From positions 1-37,001 of the forward strand of contig CACZXQ010000006.1 in the NCBI GenBank assembly GCA_902785115.1: a DNA stretch of 37,001 bases, read 5' to 3'. Under the pieces are notes generated by a model that saw nothing but the letters and a program-made list of their open reading frames with translations, was not told where the DNA came from and made no database searches. A program made the translations under genes and the position numbers. Below, one piece after another: positions 7,411 to 15,760 of the stretch. This DNA comes from Oscillospiraceae bacterium. GTDB taxonomy: Bacteria; Bacillota; Clostridia; Oscillospirales; Oscillospiraceae. How positions within the stretch are numbered: position 1 is the first letter of the stretch; every line of letters starts with the position of its first letter.

Positions 7411-7764
7411 ATGGCCGGAAAGGTATACCGCAAGGACCAGCTGGGCGAGCAGCGCACCGCCCTGGACCGTAACCGCCGCAAGATCTACGCCACCCAGACC
7501 GTCTGTGCCCTCTGCGGCCAGCCCGTGGACATGTCCCTGCGCTACCCGCACCCCATGAGTAAGACGGTCGACCACATCATCCCGATCGCACGCGGCGGGC
7601 ATCCGTCTGACCTGGCGAATCTCCAGCTGGCGCACCTTGCGTGCAACCTGGCGAAGTCCGACAGTATCGCGCCGCCGTGTCCGAAAAAAGCTCGTGCGGT
7701 TTCAAATCGGAATTTGCCGCAGTCGAGAGACTGGGCAAACTTTAAGACAGGAGGCGGGGTATGA
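7411..7764 (+). CDS. HNH endonuclease next to packaging genes
   Basis: A 117-residue HNH nuclease. The zinc ligands are CALC near residue 32 and a later HLAC. The catalytic core is VDHIIPIARGGHPSDLANLQLAH with the expected H-N-H. A GGGAGGTG ribosome site precedes the ATG. HNH proteins next to portal and terminase genes are typical of cos-type packaging in HK97-like phages, where they stimulate terminase cleavage; this is family knowledge. The C-terminus ends in a short GGGV tail overlapping the palindrome cluster. Confidence 0.88.
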   Translation: MAGKVYRKDQLGEQRTALDRNRRKIYATQTVCALCGQPVDMSLRYPHPMSKTVDHIIPIARGGHPSDLANLQLAHLACNLAKSDSIAPPCPKKARAVSNRNLPQSRDWANFKTGGGV

Positions 7765-7807
7765 TGCGCATCGCGCGTCGCGCAAGCGGGGGCGTACCCT
7801 CCCCCGC
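7763..7807. promoter_or_regulatory. Cluster of three palindromes between HNH and portal; candidate packaging site
   Basis: Three dyads stand side by side: GATGCGCATC (7763-7772), GCGCGTCGCGC (7773-7783) and GCGGGGG/CCCCCGC (7786-7792 and 7801-7807). There is no T-run, so it is not a normal terminator. It lies in the 111-bp gap between HNH and portal. A cos or terminase-binding role is inferred from position only. Confidence 0.35.
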
Positions 7808-7875
7808 GTACCCGCCAACGCCCTGCGTTCTGTCGATTGCACGAAAAAACACACAGGGCCGGGGAGGTGTTTGGA

Positions 7876-9291
7876 ATGAGTGAGCAAGTGAATAGCGCCG
7901 GGGGAGTGGCTGACAGGCTTGCCGCTGCGGGCGTGACTGCTGCCGGGCTTGTCGGTGCCCCTGGGAATGCCGGAAACATCCGGTCGGTATACGGCAGCGC
8001 CGGGCATTCCATCACAGGGCCGGTGACAATCGTTTCGGACTTTGCCCTGGCAGGCAGCGAGAGCACCGTGGGCGTGGAGGCTTTGCGGCGCAGACTCGCC
8101 GCGAAGCGCGCGCGGGTTCTGAAACGCTACGAGTTTTACGAAATGAAAAACCGGGTCACGGATCTGGGCATTTCCACGCCGCCTGCGCTGCGGGCCTGGA
8201 ATTCTTCTCTGGGCTGGTGCGCAAACGCCGTGGACAGCCTGGCGGACCGGCTTGTTTTTCGCGAGTTTCGCGGGGACGTGTTCGATTTTAACACGCTCTT
8301 CTCCGATAACTGCGCGGAGGTGCTGACCAGCTCGGCGGTGTTGTCGGCGCTTATAAGCTCCTGTTCGTTTATCCGCATTTTCCGCGGGGATGACGATGAG
8401 GTATGCATGGAGAACATCGACGGCGGCAATGCCACCGGCGTGATCGACCCCAGGACCATGCTGCTCAAAGAGGGGTACTGCGTTTTGTCCAGGGACACCG
8501 GCGGCGCGCCGGTGCTGGAAGCCTGGATGCGTCCGGGCGAAACTCGGTACTATGAGCGCGGCAGAAAGATCAGAACCGTCAAACACGCGGCGCCGTTTCC
8601 TCTGCTGGTGCCGGTGGTGTTCAGGCCGGACGCGGTGCGGCCCTTCGGGCATTCCCGCATCTCGCGCGCCTGCATGAGCTACGCCAACGCCGCGATCCGC
8701 ACCGTCAAGCGGTCGGAGATCAGCGCGGAGTTTTACAGTTTCCCGCAAAAATACGTGACCGGCCTGAGCCGGGACACGGAGCTTGCGGAAAACTGGAGGC
8801 TCTCCATGAGCTCGTTCATCACGCTGACCGAGGGCGAAGAGGGCGAAAAGCCCAGCTTTGGGCAGTTTACCCAGCAAAGTATGGAGCCGCATTTGACGCA
8901 GCTGAGGATGTTTGCCTCGCTTTTCGCCGGTGAGACTGGCCTGACCCTTGACGACCTGGGCTTTCCCAGCGAGAATCCATCCAGCCAGGAATCCATCAAG
9001 GCAGCGCACGAAAACCTGCGCCGCCGGGGCAAGCGGGCACAGGCGACCTTCGGCACCGGCTTTAAAAATGCCGGGTATCTGGCGGCCTGCCTGCGGGACG
9101 ATTACCCGTATAAGCGCAAGGCGCTCTCTCTTGTAACGCCAATCTGGGAGCCTCTGTTTGAGCCGGACGCCGCCGGGCTGAATCTGCTGGGCGACGGAGT
9201 CATTAAGATCAACCAGGGCGTTCCGGAATTTATCACGCCGCAAATGCTGGAAGACATGACCGGCCTGCACAAAGGAGGCGTCCCAACATGA
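7876..9291 (+). CDS. Portal protein, SPP1 Gp6-like
   Basis: A 471-residue portal, the dodecameric DNA gate of the head. The start at 7876 has GGAGGT seven bases upstream. Family-like stretches include ADRLVFREFRGD, SAVLSALISSCSFIRI, YPLLVPV-type (FPLLVPVVFRPDAVRPFGHSRIS), VKRSEISAEFYSFPQKYVTG and MFAGETGLTLDDLGF-type (FASLFAGETGLTLDDLGFPS). The length and the late FxPD/NPSSQESIKAAHENLR motif match the SPP1-type portal seen in Clostridia siphophages. It overlaps the MuF-like gene by 4 bases. Confidence 0.9.
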   Translation: MSEQVNSAGGVADRLAAAGVTAAGLVGAPGNAGNIRSVYGSAGHSITGPVTIVSDFALAGSESTVGVEALRRRLAAKRARVLKRYEFYEMKNRVTDLGISTPPALRAWNSSLGWCANAVDSLADRLVFREFRGDVFDFNTLFSDNCAEVLTSSAVLSALISSCSFIRIFRGDDDEVCMENIDGGNATGVIDPRTMLLKEGYCVLSRDTGGAPVLEAWMRPGETRYYERGRKIRTVKHAAPFPLLVPVVFRPDAVRPFGHSRISRACMSYANAAIRTVKRSEISAEFYSFPQKYVTGLSRDTELAENWRLSMSSFITLTEGEEGEKPSFGQFTQQSMEPHLTQLRMFASLFAGETGLTLDDLGFPSENPSSQESIKAAHENLRRRGKRAQATFGTGFKNAGYLAACLRDDYPYKRKALSLVTPIWEPLFEPDAAGLNLLGDGVIKINQGVPEFITPQMLEDMTGLHKGGVPT

Positions 9292-10052
9292 TGAGCGTTT
9301 TGGGGCTTGTCCTTAGCACAACGGCGCAAGACCGCTTTGACAAAACGGTCAGCCACGACAGCCAGCTCCAGGTTTACCGCGAAAAACTGCAAAACGGCAG
9401 CGGCTATTATGCAGAAGCCGAACGCTTTGCGGTCAGGATCGGGGAGCTGCTGAGCGAGGCGCTTATAAAGGCAGTGGAAAAAGAGACGTTTGTAGAGTTC
9501 CAAAAGGAGCTCGCAACTGAATTCCTCACGCCTTTGCTGCGGTCCGCTTATGAGACGATTGCGGACGCTTGCAAAAATGCCCAGCTTGCGCTCAATCGCA
9601 AGGCCGGTATCAATTTGGACGCTGTAAAATTCGCTTTCCCGGGTGACCGGGCGGCGAATCTCGCCGAAAAGCTGTCCAGCTATCTCACTACAGAGGACGC
9701 GATGTGGGTGCTGGGTGAGCCGGTCGTAAGCTTTTGTCTGAATCTTGTGGATGAGGCCGTGCGCGTCAACGCTGAAGCGTTGGCCGCTGCCGGATTTTTG
9801 CCCAGGGTGCGCCGGATCAGCGACAGCGCCACCTGCGCCTTCTGTAATACCCACGCCGGTGTCTACGTCCCGCCGCTGAACGCGGACGCTTTCCGACGGC
9901 ATGAGCGCTGCCGGTGTCTGATCCTGCTGGACGTGGACAGCAAGCCCAACGCATATATACAACGCTTATACGCCGACGCCAATGCCTCAGTGCGTGATGC
10001 AAGAATCGCGCGTGTGTTGGCTGCCGAGAACAAGGCAACGAGAAATGGCTGA
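9288..10052 (+). CDS. MuF-like minor head protein
   Basis: A 254-residue minor capsid protein starting in an ATGA overlap with the portal. The N-terminal two-thirds is helical. The C-terminus carries the signature RRISDSATCAFCNTHAGVY, then RRHERCRCLILL, a Cys/His metal-binding pattern of MuF/SPP1 Gp7-type proteins that join portal and scaffold. It overlaps the next gene by 8 bases. Confidence 0.8.
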   Translation: MMSVLGLVLSTTAQDRFDKTVSHDSQLQVYREKLQNGSGYYAEAERFAVRIGELLSEALIKAVEKETFVEFQKELATEFLTPLLRSAYETIADACKNAQLALNRKAGINLDAVKFAFPGDRAANLAEKLSSYLTTEDAMWVLGEPVVSFCLNLVDEAVRVNAEALAAAGFLPRVRRISDSATCAFCNTHAGVYVPPLNADAFRRHERCRCLILLDVDSKPNAYIQRLYADANASVRDARIARVLAAENKATRNG

Positions 10053-10872
10053 AAACTTGCTCATTGAAGGCTGGGAAGACGACGAGTACAAAGCATTCGT
10101 CGAAAAGTTCAAAGCGAAAAAGACGACCGACGACTGCTACACCCCGCCGAACGTCTATGACGCGGTGGCAGACTGGGCGGCTGCAGAGTACCACGCCAAC
10201 AAGGCCCGCTTTGTCCGTCCCTTCTATCCCTGCGGCGATTATGAGCACTTCGACTATCCCGAAGGCTGCGCGGTCGTGGACAATCCCCCGTTTTCAATCC
10301 TGAGCAAGATTATCGCGTTTTACGCCCGGCGCGACATCCCCTTCTTTCTCTTCGCCCCGGCGCTGACGCTTTTCTCTTCTTCTTCTTCTTCTTCTTCTTC
10401 GGCTACCTGTATCCCATGCGGCGTCTCTATCACCTACGAAAACGGCGCCCAGGTGCCGACCTCGTTCGTGACTAACATGGACGACCGGAGCATCCGCGTG
10501 CGAACGGCCCCGGCTTTGTACAAGGCCGTCAAGGCTGCCGATGACCGCAACCGCAAGGACAAGTCGAAATCTCTGCCCAAGTACGAATACCCCGACCACA
10601 TCATCACTGCCGCCATGGTGCAGCGCTGGTGCAAGTACGGCGTTAACTATCAATTAAGCGTTGACGATTCTTTGCCGATCTCTGCTTTAGATGAGCAGCG
10701 CGGGCGCGGGCTCTCAATTTTCGGCAACGGATTTATCCTTAGCAGCAGAGCTGCGGCGGAAAGAGCTGCGGCGGAAAGAGCTGCGGCGGAAAGAGCTGCG
10801 GCGGAAAAATGGAAGCTTTCTGACCGCGAGCTTGATATCGTTCGGTATATCGACAAACGTATATCGGATTAA
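10045..10872 (+). CDS. Adenine-methylase-like NPPF protein with Ser and RAAAE repeats
   Basis: A 275-residue protein. DNPPFSIL near residue 75 is the catalytic [DNS]PP[YFW] motif of N6-adenine or related methylases. TDDCYTPPNVYDAVADW precedes it and FFLFAPALTLF follows. No FxGxG S-adenosylmethionine motif is visible before NPPF, so activity is uncertain. Proteins of this type are often annotated in phages as 'chromosome partitioning' or 'methyltransferase-like'. A nine-Ser run encoded by TCT repeats follows the LTLF strand, and four RAAAE pentapeptides lie near residue 235. It sits between MuF and terminase, an odd place for a modification gene. Start at 10045 gives the overlap with its neighbour. 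Confidence 0.65.
   Translation: MAENLLIEGWEDDEYKAFVEKFKAKKTTDDCYTPPNVYDAVADWAAAEYHANKARFVRPFYPCGDYEHFDYPEGCAVVDNPPFSILSKIIAFYARRDIPFFLFAPALTLFSSSSSSSSSATCIPCGVSITYENGAQVPTSFVTNMDDRSIRVRTAPALYKAVKAADDRNRKDKSKSLPKYEYPDHIITAAMVQRWCKYGVNYQLSVDDSLPISALDEQRGRGLSIFGNGFILSSRAAAERAAAERAAAERAAAEKWKLSDRELDIVRYIDKRISD
10375..10398 (+). repeat. (TCT)8 microsatellite in the NPPF gene
   Basis: Eight TCT codons followed by TCG encode nine consecutive serines right after the LTLF strand of the methylase-like protein. The repeat is in frame, so length change alters the Ser tract but not the frame. Confidence 0.95.
10747..10806 (+). repeat. Four 15-bp repeats encoding RAAAE
   Basis: Four identical 15-bp units (AGAGCTGCGGCGGAA) start at 10747, 10762, 10777 and 10792. 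They encode (RAAAE)4, probably one charged/alanine helix, near the C-terminus of the NPPF protein. Confidence 0.95.
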
Positions 10873-10888
10873 GCAATCAGGAGGCAGA

Positions 10889-12292
10889 ATGGCGAAAGCC
10901 AGAATCGGGCAGCAGACGCCGACCTATGGCGTGACGCTGCCTTACCGGAAGAGCTACGGCAAAGAGGCCGTGGCGCTTTACGAAAGCTCAAAGCGCAAAG
11001 CCAGACCGTGGCAGGCGTCACTTTTGAAGGACATTATGGCGGTCACGACCGGCGGGCTTTGGAAGCACACAAAATGGGGCCTTGCCGTGCCGCGGCAGAA
11101 CGGCAAAAACGAGGTCATTGTGATGCGCGAGCTCTGGGGCCTCCAGCACGGCGAGCACATCATTCACACCGCGCACCGAACCGACATCGCGCACAAGGCA
11201 TGGGAACGACTTCTTGACCGGGTGATCCTCGCGGGGCTCGATATCGTGAGCCAGTACAAGGCCCGCGGCAGGGAGCACATCGAGGTCGACGGCGGCGGCA
11301 AGATCGAATTCCGCACGAGAACAAGCTCAGGCGGCCTCGGCGAGTCGTTCGACCTGCTTGTCTACGATGAGGCCCAGGAGCTTCAGGACGACCAGGACGC
11401 GGCTCTCAAGTACACGATCGCGGCGAGCAGCAACCCGCAGACCATTTACCTCGGCACGCCGCCGACCACGAACAGCGCGGGCGTCGTCTTCAAAAACTTG
11501 CGCGATCAGATCCGCGCCGGAAAGACCGTGGACACCGGCTGGGCCGAGTGGAGCGTGGACTTTCAGGTCGACCCTTGGGACAAAGAAAGCTGGTACAAAA
11601 CGAATCCCAGCCTCGGCGAAGGCCTGAGCGAGCGCACGATCATGGGCGAAATCAGCGCGGACGCGCTTGATTTCAACATCCAGCGCCTCGGCTACTGGGT
11701 CACGTACAACATCCGATCGGCATTTACGCAGGCCGAGTGGGAAAAGCTCAAGTGCGAGACGCCGCCGGAGCTCAAGGGCCGGGCCTTTATCGGCATCAAG
11801 TACAACAAGCAGGCCGACAGCGTGGCGCTGTCCATCGCAGTCAAAACGACCGACGGGCGCACGTTTGTGGAAACCGTGGACCGCAGGCCGACGCGCGAGG
11901 GCAACGCCTGGATCGTGGATTTCTGCCGGAAAATCGCGGGACACGCGAAGCGGATCGTGGTGGACGGCTCCAGCGGGCAGCAGCTTCTCGCCGACGAGCT
12001 GCACGACGCGAAGGTTCAAAAGCCCTATCTGCCGACGGTTCGTGACGTGATCGCGGCAAACGCGCTGTGGGAGTCCTCTGTTTTCGGACAGAAGCTGGCG
12101 CACATGAACCAGCCGGCGCTTGCGCAGGTCGTGGAAAACTGCGACCGGCGGCCCATCGGAAATAACGGCGGTTTCGGCTACAAGAGCATCCTGGAAGAGG
12201 CCGACGTCTCCATCATGGACAGCGCAATACTCGCCGTGTGGGCGGCGGAGCGCTGGGAAGAAAAGCCCACAAAACAAAAAATGACTTGTTAA
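10889..12292 (+). CDS. terL: Terminase large subunit
   Basis: A 467-residue packaging motor and nuclease. The ATPase has the deviant Walker A PRQNGKN (68-74), Walker B LLVYDEA (D160, E161) and the coupling motif YLGTPP. The nuclease domain begins FIGIKYNKQADSVALS, where the first position is Lys rather than the usual Asp, a variant seen in related terminases; the later D of MDSAILAVW is in place. A GGAG lies five bases before the ATG. No small terminase gene is recognisable. TerL lies after the portal, reversing the usual order. A strong terminator follows. Confidence 0.93.
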   Translation: MAKARIGQQTPTYGVTLPYRKSYGKEAVALYESSKRKARPWQASLLKDIMAVTTGGLWKHTKWGLAVPRQNGKNEVIVMRELWGLQHGEHIIHTAHRTDIAHKAWERLLDRVILAGLDIVSQYKARGREHIEVDGGGKIEFRTRTSSGGLGESFDLLVYDEAQELQDDQDAALKYTIAASSNPQTIYLGTPPTTNSAGVVFKNLRDQIRAGKTVDTGWAEWSVDFQVDPWDKESWYKTNPSLGEGLSERTIMGEISADALDFNIQRLGYWVTYNIRSAFTQAEWEKLKCETPPELKGRAFIGIKYNKQADSVALSIAVKTTDGRTFVETVDRRPTREGNAWIVDFCRKIAGHAKRIVVDGSSGQQLLADELHDAKVQKPYLPTVRDVIAANALWESSVFGQKLAHMNQPALAQVVENCDRRPIGNNGGFGYKSILEEADVSIMDSAILAVWAAERWEEKPTKQKMTC

Positions 12293-12309
12293 GCGGCCTG
12301 AGCGCTGAG

Positions 12310-12360
12310 ACGCCGGAGCCCAAGGACAGAAAATGTCTGTCTTTGGGCTCCGGCGTTTTT
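12310..12360 (+). terminator. Strong intrinsic terminator between terminase and scaffold
   Basis: ACGCCGGAGCCCAAGGACAG pairs with CTGTCTTTGGGCTCCGGCGT over 20 bp (one G-T wobble) around an AAAATGT loop, followed by TTTTT. It separates packaging genes from capsid genes. Confidence 0.9.
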
Positions 12361-12424
12361 CGTTTCGGAGCGCTTTCAAGAATAAAGCGCATACCTCGCG
12401 CACAAGAGGGAAGGAGCACACACC

Positions 12425-12874
12425 ATGGCAGAATTCACGCCGATCAATACCCAGGCCGAGCTTGACGCGATCCTCGAGCCCCGTCTGCAGCGGGAGAAGG
12501 AAAACGCGGTCAAGCCATACGCAGATTACCAGCAGATCAAGGACAGCCTGGAGGCGGCAAACAAAACGCTGGGAGAAAAGGACGCGGCCATCGCGGATCT
12601 CAACAATCAGCTCAAGGACGCAAGGACCAACCTTGCCAAAACGAGAACAGCCCTTGCAAAAGGTCTCCCCTTGGAAGTCGTGGAGAGTCTCCGCGGCGAG
12701 ACAGAGGAGGAGCTGGGAAAAAGCGCGGACGCCCTCGCGCTGCTGGCTCCCAGGGCCAAAACAGACCCGGAGCCGGCACACAATCCGGACCCCGTGACGG
12801 GGCCCGCAGGCAGCGGCGGCGCGCTGAGTGCCGGGTATGCACAGCTTTTGAGCAGCCTCGGCAGCTTTGATTAA
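12425..12874 (+). CDS. Scaffolding-like protein
   Basis: A 149-residue protein with long coiled-coil helices (REKENAVKPYADYQQIKDSLEAANKTLGEKDAAIADLNNQ) and a low-complexity Pro/Gly tail ending in GSFD. Size, composition and position just upstream of the major capsid protein match short Firmicutes phage scaffolds (DUF4355-like). A GGAAGGAG ribosome site precedes the ATG. No protease gene is seen, so the scaffold is probably removed without a dedicated phage protease. Confidence 0.75.
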   Translation: MAEFTPINTQAELDAILEPRLQREKENAVKPYADYQQIKDSLEAANKTLGEKDAAIADLNNQLKDARTNLAKTRTALAKGLPLEVVESLRGETEEELGKSADALALLAPRAKTDPEPAHNPDPVTGPAGSGGALSAGYAQLLSSLGSFD

Positions 12875-12892
12875 AAGAAAGGAGAAAACCAA

Positions 12893-13780
12893 ATGCCTGT
12901 CACTTCTAAAGGCACGCTATTCCCCGCCGAGATCTCCAATGAGGTCATCGACAAAATTAAAGGCAAGTCCAGCCTTGCTAAGCTGAGCAATTCCACGCCC
13001 ATCCCGTTCAACGGTATCGATTTCTTTACCTTCGATTTTGAAAACGAGGCCTCGTTTGTCGGCGAAAACGAGGCTAAGGTGCCCGGCGGCACCATCATCG
13101 GCAGCAAGCGCGTGCGCCCGTACAAAGTGGAGTACAGCGCCCGTTATTCCGACGAGTTCATGTTTGCCTCCGGGGAATACCGGCTTGACGTGCTGCACCG
13201 CCATTCCGAAGGCTTTTCCAAAAAACTCGCCCGCGCGCTGGACATTGGCGCCTTCCACGGAGTGAACCCGCGCAGCAGAACCGCGAGCACCGTCATCGGC
13301 GACAACAACTTTGTCCACGATGTCTCCCAGACCGTGACCGCCACCGCCGATCCCAGCCAGGACGTGGAGTCCGCCATCGCGCTGGTGCAGGCAAACGAGC
13401 TGGATGTCACCGGCATGGCCATGAGCCCCGCTTTCCGTACTGCGCTTGCGCAGCTGCAGAACCCGCAGACCGCGGAGCCCCGTTTTCCCGAGCTCGGCTG
13501 GGGCGCGCAGCCCGGCAGCATCAAGGGCCTGCCCGTGGACACCAACTCCACCGTCAGCTTTAACAACGCCGCCGTCAAGGCCATCATCGGCGACTTCCAG
13601 TCGTTCTTCCGCTGGGGCTTTGCAAAAGATATGTTCATGCGGATCTTTGACACCGGCAACCCCGACAACGACGCCACCGCAGGCGACCTGGCCGGGCACA
13701 ACCAGATCCTCATCCGCACCGAGGCCTATATCGGCTGGGGCATTCTGATGCCCGAGGCGTTTGCGATCATCGTGCCCTGA
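12893..13780 (+). CDS. Major capsid protein, HK97 fold
   Basis: A 295-residue major capsid protein. Family-like stretches are the start TSKGTLFPAEISNEVIDKIKGKSSLAKL, the E-loop region with ENEASFVGENEAKVPGG, then KVEYSARYSDEF and a late WGFAKDMFMRIF and RTEAYIGWGILMPEAFA. These match HK97-type capsids of Clostridia siphophages. No delta-domain protease is attached. A GAAAGGAG ribosome site lies upstream. The gene lies after the scaffold and before the connectors, as expected. Confidence 0.92.
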   Translation: MPVTSKGTLFPAEISNEVIDKIKGKSSLAKLSNSTPIPFNGIDFFTFDFENEASFVGENEAKVPGGTIIGSKRVRPYKVEYSARYSDEFMFASGEYRLDVLHRHSEGFSKKLARALDIGAFHGVNPRSRTASTVIGDNNFVHDVSQTVTATADPSQDVESAIALVQANELDVTGMAMSPAFRTALAQLQNPQTAEPRFPELGWGAQPGSIKGLPVDTNSTVSFNNAAVKAIIGDFQSFFRWGFAKDMFMRIFDTGNPDNDATAGDLAGHNQILIRTEAYIGWGILMPEAFAIIVP

Positions 13781-13789
13781 TTTCGGGAG

Positions 13790-13945
13790 ATGTCGAAATT
13801 GAACACCTACCGCAACGTAAAAACCGGCGCTGTCATCACGGTGCCAAACATCATCCGCGGCGACAACTGGGTGCCGGTGGCGGAAGCCCCGGGCCCGGCA
13901 AAGCCGCAGAGTAAAAAGCCCGCCGCCAAAGGAGCAAGAAAATGA
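13790..13945 (+). CDS. Small capsid-associated protein
   Basis: A 51-residue protein: YRNVKTGAVITVPNIIRGDNWVPV, then a Pro/Lys-rich tail (PAKPQSKKPAAKGARK). The ATG overlaps a GGGAG site. The stop overlaps the next ATG in an ATGA. Such 'K-T-G-x-V-I' short proteins commonly lie directly after the capsid gene in siphophages; function unknown, perhaps a head decoration or connector aid. Confidence 0.7.
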   Translation: MSKLNTYRNVKTGAVITVPNIIRGDNWVPVAEAPGPAKPQSKKPAAKGARK

Positions 13946-14376
13946 GCAGCACCCCCTTTGCCAGCAAGGACGACATGCGCGCGCTGTGGCGGAGCATGAC
14001 GCCCGAGGAAGAAGAGCGCGCGGCGGCGCTGCTGCCGGTGGTGTCCGACATCCTGCGTGAGGAAGGGCACCGGGCGGGCGTTGACCTCGAGGCCGAAGCC
14101 CTGGCGCGGGGAAGCTTCAGAACCGTGCTCAAGTCCGTGACCGTGGACATCACGGCGCGGGCCTTGCAGACGCCGACAGAGGGGACGCCCATGCAGCAGA
14201 CCAGCCAGAGCGCGCTGGGCTATACCGTTTCCGGGACATATCTGGTCCCCGGCGGCGGTGTATTTGTAAAAAAATCAGAGCTTGCCAGGCTGGGCCTGCG
14301 CAGGCCGCAGATAGGAGCGATCGAGCCTTATGGACAATTTAATCCATGGAATCCCGGTCACAATCCTTTCTGTTGA
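13942..14376 (+). CDS. Head-tail connector, Gp19/Gp15-like
   Basis: A 144-residue adaptor protein. The start FASKDDMRALWRSMTPEEEERAAALLPVVSDILREEGHRAG has the typical helical adaptor look, and RTVLKSVTVDITARALQTP with SALGYTVSGTYLVPGGGVFVKK matches the Phage_Gp19 family. It binds the portal ring. It overlaps the next gene by 47 bases. Confidence 0.8.
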   Translation: MSSTPFASKDDMRALWRSMTPEEEERAAALLPVVSDILREEGHRAGVDLEAEALARGSFRTVLKSVTVDITARALQTPTEGTPMQQTSQSALGYTVSGTYLVPGGGVFVKKSELARLGLRRPQIGAIEPYGQFNPWNPGHNPFC

Positions 14377-14974
14377 CGACGCGGCGGCGAGGACGTGGAA
14401 GACCGAGACGGTCGAAAACGTCCTCGTCGCGCCTTATGCGGAGACCGACGGCACGCGCGTGCAGCAGCCGCAGGGCCACGCGGCGGTCTATCACATGGCG
14501 ATCCCCAAGACGGACACGCACCGCTGGGAAGGCGCGCTGGTACAGTTCTTCGGCGCGACCTGGGCGGTGGTCGGCGTGCCGACCCAGGGCATAGATCATC
14601 TGATCCCCGGCCCCTGGAATAAAAAGGTGGTCGTGGAGCTCTACCGCACGGCGGCGCTTGACCCCGCCGGGCTTTGGGCAGACACGGTGACACTGCTGCG
14701 CGTTTTGAGCGAAAAGGACGCCGACGGCTATGAGACCGGCACGGAGGCCCAAGGGACGCCGGTGGGCGCGATCTTCAACCAGGGCGTGGACACCACGACC
14801 GAGACCGACGCCGACAAGCACGGCCCGCGCCGTAGCGCCGCGGCGGAGATCTGGGAGCAGGACTACAACGGCGAACCCTACGTGAGCCACGGCGGCACAC
14901 TCTACGGCGTGGACGCCTGCACCCAGACCGGACGCGGAACCGTCACGCTAAAGCTTTCGGAGGTGTGGAGATGA
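14330..14974 (+). CDS. Head-closure/stopper-like protein
   Basis: A 214-residue protein following the Gp19-like connector. The first half (IHGIPVTILSVDD..., VFDRLG-like WKTETVENVLVAPY) resembles minor capsid/head-closure proteins. The second half starts DTVTLLRVLSEKDADGYETG and ends LYGVDACTQTGRGTVTLKLSEVW, a second beta-rich segment. The two halves suggest a fusion of stopper and tail-adaptor parts, or one long stopper. The start lies inside the previous gene; AGGAG is 13 bases upstream, so the start is moderately sure. Confidence 0.65.
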   Translation: MDNLIHGIPVTILSVDDAAARTWKTETVENVLVAPYAETDGTRVQQPQGHAAVYHMAIPKTDTHRWEGALVQFFGATWAVVGVPTQGIDHLIPGPWNKKVVVELYRTAALDPAGLWADTVTLLRVLSEKDADGYETGTEAQGTPVGAIFNQGVDTTTETDADKHGPRRSAAAEIWEQDYNGEPYVSHGGTLYGVDACTQTGRGTVTLKLSEVWR

Positions 14975-15324
14975 GCATCGAGGCGAGAGTCCGGGCGGCG
15001 CTGCTGCCCATCGTGCCGGTGGTGGAGCCGGACCAGTACAGCGGCACGGCCACGGTTTACATCACCTTCCGCTTTGACGAGATCGGGGTGCTTTTCGCCG
15101 AGGGCGAGGCCCAGGCGGTGCGCTATCTGCTCAGCGTAAGCCTGCACATGCCGCTCAGACCGACGGTAGCAGGGGAGAGCACGAACCCGAACACGCTCAA
15201 GCGGCAGATCAAAGCCGCGCTTGTTGGAATCGGCTGCACGACGCCGGATATTGTGGACGCCTCCGACGAGGCGGGGCGGATCTTTGTCTTTGAATGCGAG
15301 GCCACCGACGATGGCGCGGCTTGA
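14971..15324 (+). CDS. Tail-adaptor-like protein
   Basis: A 117-residue protein from the ATG at 14971 with CGGAGGT seven bases upstream (an upstream GTG at 14965 is less likely). It reads SIEARVRAALLPIVPVVEPDQYSG, then YLLSVSLHMPLR. The position between stopper and the gp10-like protein suits a head-tail joining or tail-terminator-like protein. The family is not recognised with confidence. Confidence 0.6.
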   Translation: MSIEARVRAALLPIVPVVEPDQYSGTATVYITFRFDEIGVLFAEGEAQAVRYLLSVSLHMPLRPTVAGESTNPNTLKRQIKAALVGIGCTTPDIVDASDEAGRIFVFECEATDDGAA

Positions 15325-15748
15325 GATCAGCGGGCTTGACGAGCTTGACCGGGTGTTCCGGGAACTCGGCAATGTGCCGGACGCCGTGACGGAGCGCGCC
15401 TGCAAGGCCGGGGCGGAGGTCGCCGCGGCAAAGATCAAGCAGACGGGCGAGAGCAAGCGCATACGCAGCGAAATCGCCCCGCATATACTCGACCACATTA
15501 AAGTCGGCAAATTCAAAAAGACCGACGGCGGCGGCTATGTGGACATCACCTTTTCCGGCACGCAAAAGAAAACCAAGGGCAGCAAGCCCGTGCAAAACAG
15601 CCGCGTCGCCTTTGAGAATGAATACGGCAACAGCACCCAGAGCGCCCGTCCCTTTGTGGGCCCGGCCATGGCAGCCAACGAGGACGCCATTGTGCGGCCC
15701 ATGGCGGACGCGATCGGGAGCTTTATGGAATCCACATGGAACAAGTGA
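15311..15748 (+). CDS. HK97 gp10-like tail-completion protein
   Basis: A 145-residue protein. The start LEISGLDELDRVFRELGNVPDAVTERA and the RPFVGPAMAANEDAIVRPM end are the usual signature of HK97-gp10-like proteins, which cap the tail tube. It overlaps the previous gene by 14 bases. Confidence 0.82.
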   Translation: MARLEISGLDELDRVFRELGNVPDAVTERACKAGAEVAAAKIKQTGESKRIRSEIAPHILDHIKVGKFKKTDGGGYVDITFSGTQKKTKGSKPVQNSRVAFENEYGNSTQSARPFVGPAMAANEDAIVRPMADAIGSFMESTWNK

Positions 15749-15760
15749 AAGGAGAGCACT

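Noticed and set aside
7702..9270. Long minus-strand open frame opposite the portal
   Set aside because: Shadow of the portal gene; no domain and no ribosome site.
10375..10398. Phase-variable on/off switch at the TCT tract
   Set aside because: A three-base repeat cannot change the frame; only Ser number would vary.
11327..12892. Long minus-strand open frame opposite terminase and scaffold
   Set aside because: It crosses a strong plus-strand terminator and two well-supported plus genes; antisense artefact.
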